Virus record (IMG/VR): IMGVR_UViG_3300031963_007040
Span: 1-24,744 of that record
Length of the DNA: 24,744 nt
Reading direction: 5' to 3' (one strand)
DNA from: a virus
The first letter of the stretch is position 1. Each line of letters starts with the position of its first letter. Under the pieces are notes generated by a model. That model was not told where the DNA came from and ran no database searches. It was given only the letters and a program-made list of their open reading frames with translations. A program made the translations under genes and the position numbers. Of the stretch, positions 1 through 7,346 are shown piece after piece.

Positions 1-36
1 TCGTGGAAGCTGTACCTGGAGGACATCACGCGATGA
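1..36 (+). CDS. 3' end of an upstream phage gene (partial)
   Basis: Frame 1 is open from the first base and reads SWKLYLEDITR before a TGA at 34-36. That stop overlaps the ATG at 33 of the next gene in the ATGA arrangement common in this window, so this is probably the tail end of a head-tail joining gene. Only eleven residues are visible, so no family can be assigned; the role is inferred from position only. Confidence 0.6.
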   Translation, partial: SWKLYLEDITR

Positions 37-413
37 TCGACGGCGCATTTTCTGCAGCGGTACAGGACGCGCTTGCGCTTGCGCTCCCAGGCGTTTATGT
101 CGGCGAACCGCAGGACGACCAGCCTATCCCGGGCAAGTCCGTGCTAATGGAATTACAAAGCGACATCGTCGTCGGCAGTCCGTTGCAACGCGGCACGCTG
201 ACGCTCAACGTGATCTCGCAGGCCGACGACTACACCAAGGCCGAGCAGGCCGCTTTTGCCGCCCAGGTAGACGCCGCAATGCGCGCACTGGTGCTCGTTT
301 CTGAGGCAGTGCAGCTGTACGGGGTGGTCGCACAATCCACAGACAATCTTCGCGAGGAACGCCACTGGCGAACCTCCATGCCCTACATCGTGGGCTACGG
401 CCCAAAACCATAA
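33..413 (+). CDS. Tail terminator / tail completion-like protein
   Basis: 126 residues from ATG 33. This start is preferred to the in-frame GTG at 3 because GGAGGA lies 10 bases upstream and the ATG overlaps the previous stop. The protein is small, alpha/beta in character, with a conserved-looking centre (VLMELQSDIVVGSP, then LNVISQADDYTKAEQAAF). Small proteins of this size directly before the tail tube gene in siphoviruses are usually tail terminators that cap the tube and join it to the head. The assignment rests on size and gene order, not on a recognised motif. Confidence 0.45.
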   Translation: MIDGAFSAAVQDALALALPGVYVGEPQDDQPIPGKSVLMELQSDIVVGSPLQRGTLTLNVISQADDYTKAEQAAFAAQVDAAMRALVLVSEAVQLYGVVAQSTDNLREERHWRTSMPYIVGYGPKP

Positions 414-419
414 CACACC

Positions 420-719
420 ATGCCTGTATCATTTGGAGCAGTCACATTTGGAGTCACCGCGCCGAGCGGTTATTTGCAAGAGTCGACGCAAGAAACGGTC
501 GTTGAACTTGCAACAATCCGCGATGCCGACGGGCAAACGGTCGTGGTGCAAGCCAAGCCGCGCAGCACTACCACGACAACCGTCAAAACCAAAGGCGAGG
601 ACAATTTGCTCGCGGTTCCAGAAGGCTCGTTTAGTGGCGCAAAACTTACTGGGTCAAAGGTTTCACAAACCAACGACGATTTCTCAACCGCCGAGGCAAC
701 CTACACCCTTTTTGAATAA
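420..719 (+). CDS. Small tail tube-like protein, first of a tandem pair
   Basis: 99 residues, rich in Thr and Val, with predicted beta character and no membrane segment. It ends with SQTNDDFSTAEATYTL, which parallels SKNDDFRGWSATGTIY at the end of the next gene, and both share a central stretch of alternating Thr/Val ending in KGED or KGDT. The two therefore look like diverged duplicates. Position before the tail chaperone is where the major tail protein normally lies, so one or both may form the tail tube. No Shine-Dalgarno site is seen; the leader is CACACC. Confidence 0.5.
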   Translation: MPVSFGAVTFGVTAPSGYLQESTQETVVELATIRDADGQTVVVQAKPRSTTTTTVKTKGEDNLLAVPEGSFSGAKLTGSKVSQTNDDFSTAEATYTLFE

Positions 720-721
720 TC

Positions 722-1033
722 ATGGCTACTTTTGGAGTAACACTTGTGACGGCATCGGGCTCAATTGTGGAGTCTGTTGACATCGAAATGAAGGGCGAGT
801 TCAAACAGTTAATTGACTCAGTGGGAGCATTCTCTGAAGCCAAGACTTACGACACGACTTACGCAGTCAGTGTAAAAGGCAAAGGTGACACTTGTCCTTT
901 TGACCCCGGCGAAGAAACCAGCGGAATCAGTGGTGTGACCGGCAAAGGGTTCTGGACCAACGTAACGCTGGATTCAAAAAACGACGACTTTCGCGGCTGG
1001 TCTGCAACCGGCACAATTTACAAAAACGCTTAA
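722..1033 (+). CDS. Small tail tube-like protein, second of a tandem pair
   Basis: 103 residues, beginning two bases after the preceding stop. It is related to its upstream neighbour over the C-terminal half (NDDF motif, then a Thr-rich final strand). It carries one Cys in a DTCPFDPGEE loop. Placement between the terminator-like gene and the tail chaperone gene suggests a structural tail protein. A major tail protein of only about 100 residues is small for the family, so the pair could also be minor tube or tail-decoration proteins. Confidence 0.5.
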   Translation: MATFGVTLVTASGSIVESVDIEMKGEFKQLIDSVGAFSEAKTYDTTYAVSVKGKGDTCPFDPGEETSGISGVTGKGFWTNVTLDSKNDDFRGWSATGTIYKNA

Positions 1034-1045
1034 CACAAATAACTT

Positions 1046-1468
1046 ATGCGCCTCCGATTACTTGAGGACAACGAAGCTCCTGGAAAGAGTTTCAACACTG
1101 ACATCATCGCCGCTTGGCTTACTAGCGGCGGTACTTTGGTTAAGCGTGGCGGGTTTCAGCATTTTGTGGACGAGGCTGGAAAGACGCACGTCCGCTGGAT
1201 CGTGAATTGCGACATCCTCGCCAAGGTCGACGGAGAACCGATCGACTTTGATGAGTTCCGCAAACGCTTTGAAGACCTTGAATGGTGCAAGGCAAATCCT
1301 GACTCTGACATCTCTTGGATGCGTGGGTACAGGGACAATGCACGCGACCTAAAGCGGTTTGCCAAGTCTTCAGCGGTGGGCATCTCCCGCAAAGATGGAC
1401 GTGCATTCGGCATCGTCTATCCAGACAGCCCCGAGTGGCTCAAGCAGGAGTTCCAAGCGCGATTCTAA
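1046..1468 (+). CDS. Hypothetical tail-module protein
   Basis: 140 residues, soluble, with many charged and aromatic residues. The middle reads as mixed beta strands (HVRWIVNCDILAKVDGEPI) followed by helical, Trp-rich segments (LEWCKANPDSDISWMRGYRDN). Its stop overlaps the next ATG in TAATG, so it is translationally coupled to the tail chaperone gene. No family is recognised. It sits where phages often keep a small protein between tube and chaperone genes. Confidence 0.6.
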   Translation: MRLRLLEDNEAPGKSFNTDIIAAWLTSGGTLVKRGGFQHFVDEAGKTHVRWIVNCDILAKVDGEPIDFDEFRKRFEDLEWCKANPDSDISWMRGYRDNARDLKRFAKSSAVGISRKDGRAFGIVYPDSPEWLKQEFQARF

Positions 1469-1812
1469 TGAACCCGTTTTTTCTTAAAAACACGGTGATT
1501 GGGCCGCTGGAACTGCGTCCGTGGACGATGACAACCCAGTTAGCTATTTCCGAACTGAAGTTGGCAAAACTTTCGGACCAGCAACAAGTCATTGCGTGTG
1601 CATGGCTGCAAAGCCGGGAACCGGAGGACGTGGAACAGGCAATCAGCGACAGCACAGCGCTTGCTGCCATCAAAGCGTTTACAAGGGCGTTTCCGCTGGC
1701 GTTGGCAAAGCCGGTAGCTGAATGGTGCCGAGCGCAGGCTGAGGCAGTAGAAGAGGGCCGCGTGGACGTTATACCGCAACCTGGAGGCCGCACGGATCAG
1801 CCAAAAAACTAA
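1468..1812 (+). CDS. Tail assembly chaperone, short (gpG-like) product
   Basis: 114 residues from the ATG that overlaps the upstream stop. The sequence is mostly helical and begins with a short beta-like FFLKNTVIGPLELRPW. It ends PKN at a TAA immediately after a heptamer A AAA AAC, so a fraction of ribosomes should shift to -1 and make a longer product. Gene order (upstream of the tape measure), size and frameshift signal match the lambda G/GT system, in which the short form coats the tape measure and the long form recruits tube subunits. Sequence identity to any named family is not claimed. Confidence 0.75.
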   Translation: MNPFFLKNTVIGPLELRPWTMTTQLAISELKLAKLSDQQQVIACAWLQSREPEDVEQAISDSTALAAIKAFTRAFPLALAKPVAEWCRAQAEAVEEGRVDVIPQPGGRTDQPKN

Positions 1813-2030
1813 CAGCGCCAGGCTGGGGGGAATCCTTCCTCTTGGTGCTGGCGCGTGAAACTGGATGGACACTGGACTACCTGCAACGACGAGCACCGCT
1901 GGCAATGCTGCTGCGCATGTACCACGCCGCGATCTGGGGCAATGGGGCATGGACCACCAAACGACAACAAGCGGCTTTAGAAAGCCTGTTTGTAAGGCCG
2001 CAGCAACCGGAGGACGATGACGATGAGTGA
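1468..2030 (+). CDS. Tail assembly chaperone, -1 frameshift fusion (gpGT-like)
   Basis: Reading frame 1 to base 1809, then frame 3 from CTA at 1809 to the TGA at 2028-2030, gives about 187 residues. The -1 frame is open from 1743, so it needs no start of its own; the only internal start near it is a TTG at 1842 with no clear ribosome site. The shifted part continues LTAPGWGES, then a helical domain, and ends in an acidic PEDDDDE tail. Like GT proteins, the extension has about 70 residues and is encoded directly before the genes leading to the tape measure. Confidence 0.72.
1803..1854 (+). promoter_or_regulatory. -1 programmed ribosomal frameshift signal
   Basis: A AAA AAC occupies 1803-1809 in the register required for simultaneous -1 slippage, and the zero-frame stop TAA follows at 1810. 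Five bases downstream a 7-bp perfect stem GCGCCAG (1815-1821) / CTGGCGC (1848-1854) encloses 26 bases, which can form an inner GGAA/TTCC hairpin (1829-1832 with 1836-1839). Slippery heptamer, 5-base spacer and hairpin are the standard components of this signal. Confidence 0.75.
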
Positions 2031-2802
2031 CGCCATTCGTTGGGATTACGCCGCAGCTCAGGCCAGATTTACTGCGGAACTTCAGCGAGTTGCAGCAACG
2101 TCTCGCCGATCCATGCGCGAAGTTGTTCTTCGCAATTTTAAAGGGGTATTGCGTCTGGTTTTTGCAGTCACCCCTCCAATGGGTGGACGGCGTGCATCTA
2201 TTCGCATAGGGCAAAACGGACAACCAACGGGCCGAGTAGACTTTGCGGGTGGAAAAAAACAGGGAGCAAAAGCAATCGCTTCAGACATTGCCAAAGCATT
2301 CCAACCAATTCCTGCCCGCTACCGAGCAACGGCAGCGCGACCCGGGGGATGGGATCAGATTGCCCGTATCTTCGGAACTCGTGTGACTCGCGAGGCACTT
2401 GAGATGTCACCAGAGCAGCTGCTTGCTTGGTACAAATCCAAGCGGAATAACAAGCGGAGAATTCGAGGAAGGCCAAGAATGCCTGCATGGACAACAAGCA
2501 TTGCTTATGTCCGCAAGAAACTATTGGAAGAGCAAGGTCTTACGGCTTCAGGATGGATTGCTGGGGCAAATCGCTTTGGCGTTGGCGGCATTCCGCGATG
2601 GATTGCCAGACATGGAAACCGAGTGTCTGGTTCGGTTGAAATCCGCGACACGGCTACAGAGTTGAAATATCTCGTACGGAACAACACGGAACACACAGAC
2701 TCCGATGCTATACAGCAAAAACTGTCGGTGGCATTAACGATGCAAGCAAACGCAATGGCGCGGAGCACTGCCAACTTTATCAACCAACAACGTATTCGCT
2801 GA
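2023..2802 (+). CDS. Hypothetical basic tail protein upstream of the tape measure
   Basis: 259 residues from ATG 2023, chosen over ATG 2017 because AGGA at 2011-2014 is 8 bases away from the former and only 2 from the latter. The gene overlaps the end of the frameshifted chaperone. The protein is Arg/Lys-rich, with a VTPPMGGRR segment near residue 50 and a long basic stretch KSKRNNKRRIRGRPR around residue 145. The early TPP motif is reminiscent of HK97-gp10-type tail components, but the match is weak and the position after the chaperone is not typical for that family. Function unknown. Confidence 0.55.
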   Translation: MSDAIRWDYAAAQARFTAELQRVAATSRRSMREVVLRNFKGVLRLVFAVTPPMGGRRASIRIGQNGQPTGRVDFAGGKKQGAKAIASDIAKAFQPIPARYRATAARPGGWDQIARIFGTRVTREALEMSPEQLLAWYKSKRNNKRRIRGRPRMPAWTTSIAYVRKKLLEEQGLTASGWIAGANRFGVGGIPRWIARHGNRVSGSVEIRDTATELKYLVRNNTEHTDSDAIQQKLSVALTMQANAMARSTANFINQQRIR

Positions 2803-2803
2803 T

Positions 2804-4051
2804 ATGATTTTTGCGTCTTTAGGGCTCGACTGGTCCAACTTTCAAAGCGGCATACAAAGCGCAATGTCGTCGATGCGCAGGCTAGCCGGTGGAGCTTCAA
2901 TTTTTGGGGCTTTAACGCTTGCCGCACGGCACTTTTCTGAGGCGATTCAACTAGGCGATGACCTGGTTGACCTCAACGCACAAACCGGGGTTGCGATAGA
3001 CAAACTGATGGAATTGCAGTTGGCTTTTGACCTGAACGGCATGAAGGCCGAGCAGGTGCAGCCAGTGCTTGCCAAAATGCAACGGTTGATTGCTGAAGCC
3101 GGATCTGGAAGCGCTGACGCTGCTGCAAAATTCCAGATAATGGGCATCGCCATTGATGAAATTCAAGGACTCAACGCTGATGAGCAGCTGATGAAGATTG
3201 GCGAAGCAATTTCAAAAATTGAAAATCCCGCGCAACGATCTGCCGTTGCCATGGACATTTTTGGAAAGTCCGGCGCAAAACTGCTTTCTGTTTTTGCTGC
3301 TGGCGGCATGGAGGAAGTCCGCAGAATGCTTGGAAACCAATCCGCTTTGCTGTTGCAAAACGCGGGAGTATTTGGCCGGGCAAGCGATATTCTTGGACTC
3401 ACGGGCAATAAGATTAGAGGATTTTTTGTCGGAATTGCTTCTGAAATTGTCCCGCAACTGATGGAGGTTTTAGACAAGAGCGCACAGCTTGATTTTAGCC
3501 AAATTGGCGTTGCCGCTGGCAAGGAACTGAACATGTTTGTTTTGGCTGCTAAACAGGTTTTTGTGTACCTTTCCAGCGCAGCGAGCATCATCGTGAACGC
3601 TTTTGGCAAAGCCGCTGAACTTCTGTTGGCTCCGGCTCTGTTTTTGGGAAAACTTTTAGGCGGCGATCGGGGGCCAAGCGGACAACAAGAAGGAGCACCT
3701 GGCACTGAGGAAAATTATTTGACTCAGGGGATGGCTGAGATTGAAAAAGCGCAAAAAGAAGCCAGAGAAAAATATCAAACACCAGGGGCGGCACAAACTG
3801 GCATGGACATTTTGCGCAAAGCTGGCACTGGCGCGGCTGTTGGGATGCCGGACATTTCCAGCCTGCAGAAAGTGGGCGGCGGTTCCGCGCTGCTGTCTGG
3901 CGGGCAAGACAACTCTCCCGCCTACCAATCCGTTCGGATCCAGGAAGACATTCGCACTTACATCAAAGAATTGATCGACGTGGTGAAACAAGGCGGCCAA
4001 GACTATCAAATCGCACCGGCTCAATCTGGAGGCCTAGTGCTCACAGCTTAA
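2804..4051 (+). CDS. Tail tape measure protein (short)
   Basis: 415 residues. The N-terminal half is a series of amphipathic helices; the segment KIENPAQRSAVAMDIFGKSGAKLL is typical of tape measure proteins. A hydrophobic central region (residues about 225-285) contains Ala/Val/Leu-rich stretches that may become the membrane-crossing part during DNA entry. The C-terminal third is Gly/Gln-rich and probably disordered. Following the chaperone genes supports the call. The length is short for the family and would predict a short tail, roughly 60 nm at 1.5 angstrom per residue. Confidence 0.8.
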   Translation: MIFASLGLDWSNFQSGIQSAMSSMRRLAGGASIFGALTLAARHFSEAIQLGDDLVDLNAQTGVAIDKLMELQLAFDLNGMKAEQVQPVLAKMQRLIAEAGSGSADAAAKFQIMGIAIDEIQGLNADEQLMKIGEAISKIENPAQRSAVAMDIFGKSGAKLLSVFAAGGMEEVRRMLGNQSALLLQNAGVFGRASDILGLTGNKIRGFFVGIASEIVPQLMEVLDKSAQLDFSQIGVAAGKELNMFVLAAKQVFVYLSSAASIIVNAFGKAAELLLAPALFLGKLLGGDRGPSGQQEGAPGTEENYLTQGMAEIEKAQKEAREKYQTPGAAQTGMDILRKAGTGAAVGMPDISSLQKVGGGSALLSGGQDNSPAYQSVRIQEDIRTYIKELIDVVKQGGQDYQIAPAQSGGLVLTA

Positions 4052-4054
4052 TTT

Positions 4055-4669
4055 ATGGCACTGACACTAACACAAGAAGAGGTCAGCAAAGACCCAACCG
4101 GGCTCATTACGCGGACGACAACCAAGCAGACGCTTGGACCATGGGAAGATCCCTCTGCAGATTGCCGGTCGTATCGAGTCAATCAAACAGACGGAGTGGT
4201 GACGGTCGTGGAGGAGTTCTTTGACGTGATGCCGCCAGTGTACGCACTGGACGTTTCGACAACTCAAGAACCGGTGGAGTCGCATCCGTACTTTGCAAGT
4301 TTGACCCCTAAAAATCGCAAAGACTGGGCAATGTGGAAACAAAGTCCGAACAATCCAGACTTGAACGGGTGGACGCCTGCTGACGAAACAGACGAAGTGT
4401 TTTCCACGTTGTACGCGCTTTGGACAAAGGGCATCACAAATTACTTTGCGCCGCGCATTGTTATAAAGCTGACCACGCTCGAAGACACCGAACCTAACGC
4501 CTCTGAAGTTGGAGTTATTTCCGACCCGGGATATAGTGGCGACACTGGCCCCGTAAATTTTATTTTGACCGGATTGTCAGGGCAACAGGAAGGAGCAAAG
4601 TGGCGTGTTACGCGCGAGTTTTTGGGCTCTGCGCGCGGCAGCAACTGGGAAGAAGTACTTTACACCTAA
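4055..4669 (+). CDS. Hypothetical tail tip / distal tail protein
   Basis: 204 residues, beginning three bases after the tape measure stop and ending in a TAATG overlap with the next gene. It is rich in Thr, Trp and Pro with predicted beta strands. It ends with a compact motif GAKWRVTREFLGSARGSN and then WEEVLYT. No catalytic motif, signal peptide or membrane segment is visible. The slot directly after the tape measure is where siphoviruses encode the distal tail or baseplate hub proteins, which is the basis of the call; the family itself is not recognised. Confidence 0.55.
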   Translation: MALTLTQEEVSKDPTGLITRTTTKQTLGPWEDPSADCRSYRVNQTDGVVTVVEEFFDVMPPVYALDVSTTQEPVESHPYFASLTPKNRKDWAMWKQSPNNPDLNGWTPADETDEVFSTLYALWTKGITNYFAPRIVIKLTTLEDTEPNASEVGVISDPGYSGDTGPVNFILTGLSGQQEGAKWRVTREFLGSARGSNWEEVLYT

Positions 4670-5211
4670 TGGACCTCCCTGCTTTTAGGCGCGGCCTAGA
4701 ACTTGTCAGCGCTGACCTCAACAAGCTCAGTAATGCCGTCCGAGCTGCTTCGGTCACTTCCGTGATCGGCGGAACATTTTCGCGAACACCAGGAGGGACA
4801 ACGATCATTGTCAACGATCAGGTTCGGGGCGGCAGTGGTGGTGGCAGCACTATTCCCTGTCCTTTTCAATGCACAGACGCCTCGGATGAAACAGGGCTAA
4901 GAGTTGAAGTCGCTTGGGGCCTGATCTGGCAAATGCTGCCGACGGGCATGTTTCCCGACAACGATCCGACGCTCAAGCTGACGGTAACGGAGAATTGCTT
5001 CATCTACAGCAAAATCCAGTTCAACCTCACGACGTTGCTCCCAAGTTCAATCAGTTTTTCAGTTGAAACTGGACTGCAATCCAACACGACCGACACGCAA
5101 TACAATCTCATCGCGAGCGTGCAAGTAGACACGACCGCAGACCCGCCAGTCATCACGCAGATTCGCAACGTTTGCCAGCAGCCATTCCCGAGTCCGTGCT
5201 CACTCGCGTAG
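4669..5211 (+). CDS. Hypothetical baseplate-region protein
   Basis: 180 residues from the ATG that overlaps the previous TAA. A helical N terminus (residues 1-40) is followed by a Gly/Ser linker (VRGGSGGGST, about residue 52-61) and a beta-rich C-terminal domain with NLTTLLPSSISFSVETG. Cys pairs occur in CPFQC and at the C terminus (CQQPF...PC). The helix-linker-beta arrangement suits an assembly protein that anchors to the tail by its N terminus. No family is recognised. Confidence 0.5.
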   Translation: MDLPAFRRGLELVSADLNKLSNAVRAASVTSVIGGTFSRTPGGTTIIVNDQVRGGSGGGSTIPCPFQCTDASDETGLRVEVAWGLIWQMLPTGMFPDNDPTLKLTVTENCFIYSKIQFNLTTLLPSSISFSVETGLQSNTTDTQYNLIASVQVDTTADPPVITQIRNVCQQPFPSPCSLA

Positions 5212-5212
5212 C

Positions 5213-6502
5213 ATGTCTCTCAACGATTACAACAGGCGAGCGCGGCTAGACATCTCCGTCCAGATTACGGGCAGCGGGCAGTTTTACCCGTTTTCCAACA
5301 CGTCTGGGCAGCCTGTAGACTGGACGCTTAACGGCACAGTCAATCCAATCGAGTTTGTTGATGAGTTGACGGTTAAAGAGGAAACGTGCGGCGTTCCGTT
5401 TGGATCGGAAAAACAGTTTCGCACTTTTGGTATCCAGGGATCAGTTGGCAACAACTCGGGCGTCGCCAGCGTGGGACAGCTGCCGCAGTTCCCGCAGGGC
5501 TTAGTCAACTTTGAAAACCGAGGCACATGGACCGTCAACACGTCGCCAGTCCTAAGCGCTGATGGCAATGCAGACGGAGACCTCGTGGTGCGCGGTTATT
5601 ACACGGTGGCTCAACCAGACGGCGCAGGCGTTGATGACCCGATTCCGATTGATCCTCCGATTGACTTTTTAACCCGCGTTTACCCCGGCGACCGCGTCTC
5701 AGTCTCTGGGACTGGCGGCAGTAGTAAATGGGTCGTTGCATCGCAATATCGTTACCCAAAACCAGACAGGACATTTTTTTGGACACCGAACAGCAGTCCC
5801 GTGCTGGCATCCGGCGGACTTGCTGACGGCGAGTTGGCGTTACCTGGCACGATAATGCTGCCAACGGCGACTTACTACATCGAAAACGAAGCCGACGCCA
5901 TCGACGGCATGCGCTATTTCATCGCCGGTCAGGGTGTAAAATTTGACGGGCAGCGCTGGACAAAGCTGACCGCTGACGCATTTGTTTACGAGCCACCCAG
6001 CGGGCCGCGAGAGTTTTGGGTTACCGATGTGTCGTACAGCTCAACAGACCGCGATGCCGCCAGACTGGAAAATGACTTTGCAAATCGACCATTTGTCAGC
6101 ACAAACCAAACAATTGACGATGGCAACCCGGTGCAGATCACGCTCACTTACGAAGGCGGCGAACCCGAAACGATCGACCTGCTTTTTCGCTGGAACGGCG
6201 GCAACAACGGCGTCGCAACCAATATCCAGCCTGCCGTCGCCGTTATAAACAACTTTGGGGACGCCTGGAGCACGTACAGGCTCACCACGCGCAACTGGCT
6301 GCAAGAGCGTTTCCCAAGCAACTTTGGAGCTGCATTCCGGCTGAACACAACAGACCCTGAGGTCTACATCGAGCTTTACGTTGACGAGTTTATCGACGGC
6401 AACGTGACGGAGATTAGCCAGACGGTGACAAATCCCGAGACTGGCGACGTGCTGACGAACACCTACACCGTGACGCTCACGGCGACCCCGTACATCGAAT
6501 GA
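5213..6502 (+). CDS. Large baseplate / tail tip protein with two W...GD...W modules
   Basis: 429 residues, almost wholly beta. Two copies of a recurrent phage-fibre module are visible. Copy 1 runs from W106 (GTWTVNTSPVLSADG) to W173 (GSSKWVVAS). Copy 2 runs from W190 (FFWTPNSSPVLASGG) to W249 (GQRWTKL). The same module recurs in the fibre gene at 7347. The N-terminal 100 residues include TVNPIEFVDELTVKEETCGVPFG. The C-terminal domain (about 265-429) is rich in Thr, Asn and Asp and may bind host surface glycans or hold the fibres. Enzymatic activity is not suggested by any motif. Confidence 0.55.
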   Translation: MSLNDYNRRARLDISVQITGSGQFYPFSNTSGQPVDWTLNGTVNPIEFVDELTVKEETCGVPFGSEKQFRTFGIQGSVGNNSGVASVGQLPQFPQGLVNFENRGTWTVNTSPVLSADGNADGDLVVRGYYTVAQPDGAGVDDPIPIDPPIDFLTRVYPGDRVSVSGTGGSSKWVVASQYRYPKPDRTFFWTPNSSPVLASGGLADGELALPGTIMLPTATYYIENEADAIDGMRYFIAGQGVKFDGQRWTKLTADAFVYEPPSGPREFWVTDVSYSSTDRDAARLENDFANRPFVSTNQTIDDGNPVQITLTYEGGEPETIDLLFRWNGGNNGVATNIQPAVAVINNFGDAWSTYRLTTRNWLQERFPSNFGAAFRLNTTDPEVYIELYVDEFIDGNVTEISQTVTNPETGDVLTNTYTVTLTATPYIE

Positions 6503-6726
6503 TCCCGCAATGGATTGCTGACAAGCGCGCGCAGGTGTGCTTAAGTTGCGACAGGTACGCAGGCTGTCCTACGCGCTGGGACATACTGGCCGACAAGCCG
6601 CAGTGTCCGCTTGGCAAGCTGCCAAGCCGGGACGAGGAGGTGGCCGCCAGGGCATGGCCTGCAGGAGCGCAGCCGGTGAGCGGGTGTTGCGACTCGGCAC
6701 GAAACTACCTTGTCCCACACCCCTAG
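6499..6726 (+). CDS. Small Cys-rich protein
   Basis: 75 residues, starting in an ATGA overlap with the preceding gene. Cysteines occur as C-x2-C-x4-C (VCLSCDRYAGC), a further PQCPLG, and a CC pair near the C terminus (SGCCDSARNY). The spacing suggests a metal-binding knuckle or, less likely, disulfides. Being inside the tail operon it may be a morphogenesis factor or a metal-stabilised tip component. No family is recognised. Confidence 0.55.
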   Translation: MIPQWIADKRAQVCLSCDRYAGCPTRWDILADKPQCPLGKLPSRDEEVAARAWPAGAQPVSGCCDSARNYLVPHP

Positions 6727-6732
6727 AGTGTA

Positions 6733-7053
6733 ATGGTCGCCGTCCAGACAAGCTCAACGATTCAGCGGGGGACTGACTGGGACTTTTCTTTCCAGCTGCA
6801 GCAGGACGGCCCGTGCAGCGACTACACCGACCTGACTGACTGGTTTGTCAGTGTCACACTCAAGACCTCGGCAGGCGTCTCGCTGACAACGCCCAGCATT
6901 GTGCGACCGACACCGGACGTTGTTTCGCTGCGGCTGACCAACGCACAGACCGCACTTTTCTCGGCACAATTTGGGGCTCAGTTGACCGTCAACGTCCAGC
7001 GGCCTGACGGCTGGGACATCCGGTTAATCGAGGCCCGCGTCACTATATCTTGA
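6733..7053 (+). CDS. Beta-sandwich baseplate protein (BppU N-terminal-like)
   Basis: 106 residues with the opening IQRGTDWDFSFQLQQDG and then LTDWFVSVTLKTSAG, alternating with short loops to the end. This pattern of a fibre-anchoring beta sandwich, with DLTGW-like motif followed by a strand ending in KTS, resembles the N-terminal domain of BppU-type upper baseplate proteins. It directly precedes the fibre genes, consistent with attaching them to the tail. The family match is from pattern memory and moderate. Confidence 0.5.
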   Translation: MVAVQTSSTIQRGTDWDFSFQLQQDGPCSDYTDLTDWFVSVTLKTSAGVSLTTPSIVRPTPDVVSLRLTNAQTALFSAQFGAQLTVNVQRPDGWDIRLIEARVTIS

Positions 7054-7055
7054 CC

Positions 7056-7337
7056 ATGAGCTGCAACACACTCTGTGGCCCTCTGGTGGTCACATTACTC
7101 ACCGGCGCTCCCGGGCTGCAAGGCCCAGAGGGACCCCAAGGCCCGCAAGGACCTCCCGGATCGCTGACCAGCGTGACCGGCGACCTTTCGCTCGCAACCG
7201 GCGGCGGCGGCACGGTGGCAACCGTCACTGGCATTCGAGGCAAAACCGTTTCCGCGACGGAACCGACAACAAGTCAAGTCTTTCAATACGACGGCACCGA
7301 GTGGGTGCCCACCAACTTTACCGCAGGCACTTACTAA
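7056..7337 (+). CDS. Collagen-like short tail fibre protein
   Basis: 93 residues from ATG 7056; a TTG at 7050 would overlap the upstream stop and is an alternative. Residues 17-35 are six Gly-X-Y triplets, GAPGLQGPEGPQGPQGPPG, expected to form a collagen-like triple helix in a trimeric fibre. The C-terminal part carries a fibre motif also found in the next genes (TEPTTSQVFQYDGTEWVP) and ends in AGTY, the same last four residues as the following gene. Probably a trimeric fibre shaft or connector. Confidence 0.65.
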   Translation: MSCNTLCGPLVVTLLTGAPGLQGPEGPQGPQGPPGSLTSVTGDLSLATGGGGTVATVTGIRGKTVSATEPTTSQVFQYDGTEWVPTNFTAGTY

Positions 7338-7346
7338 ACCACGACC

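Noticed and set aside
1540-2223. 227-residue ORF on the - strand
   Set aside because: It lies opposite the tail chaperone and its frameshift region, which have clear coding logic, and its own sequence has no coherent domain.
3178-3230. CTGATGA sequences in the tape measure gene as a second hammerhead
   Set aside because: The core heptamer occurs, but no paired stems join it to a GAAA and cleavage site, and the DNA is coding.
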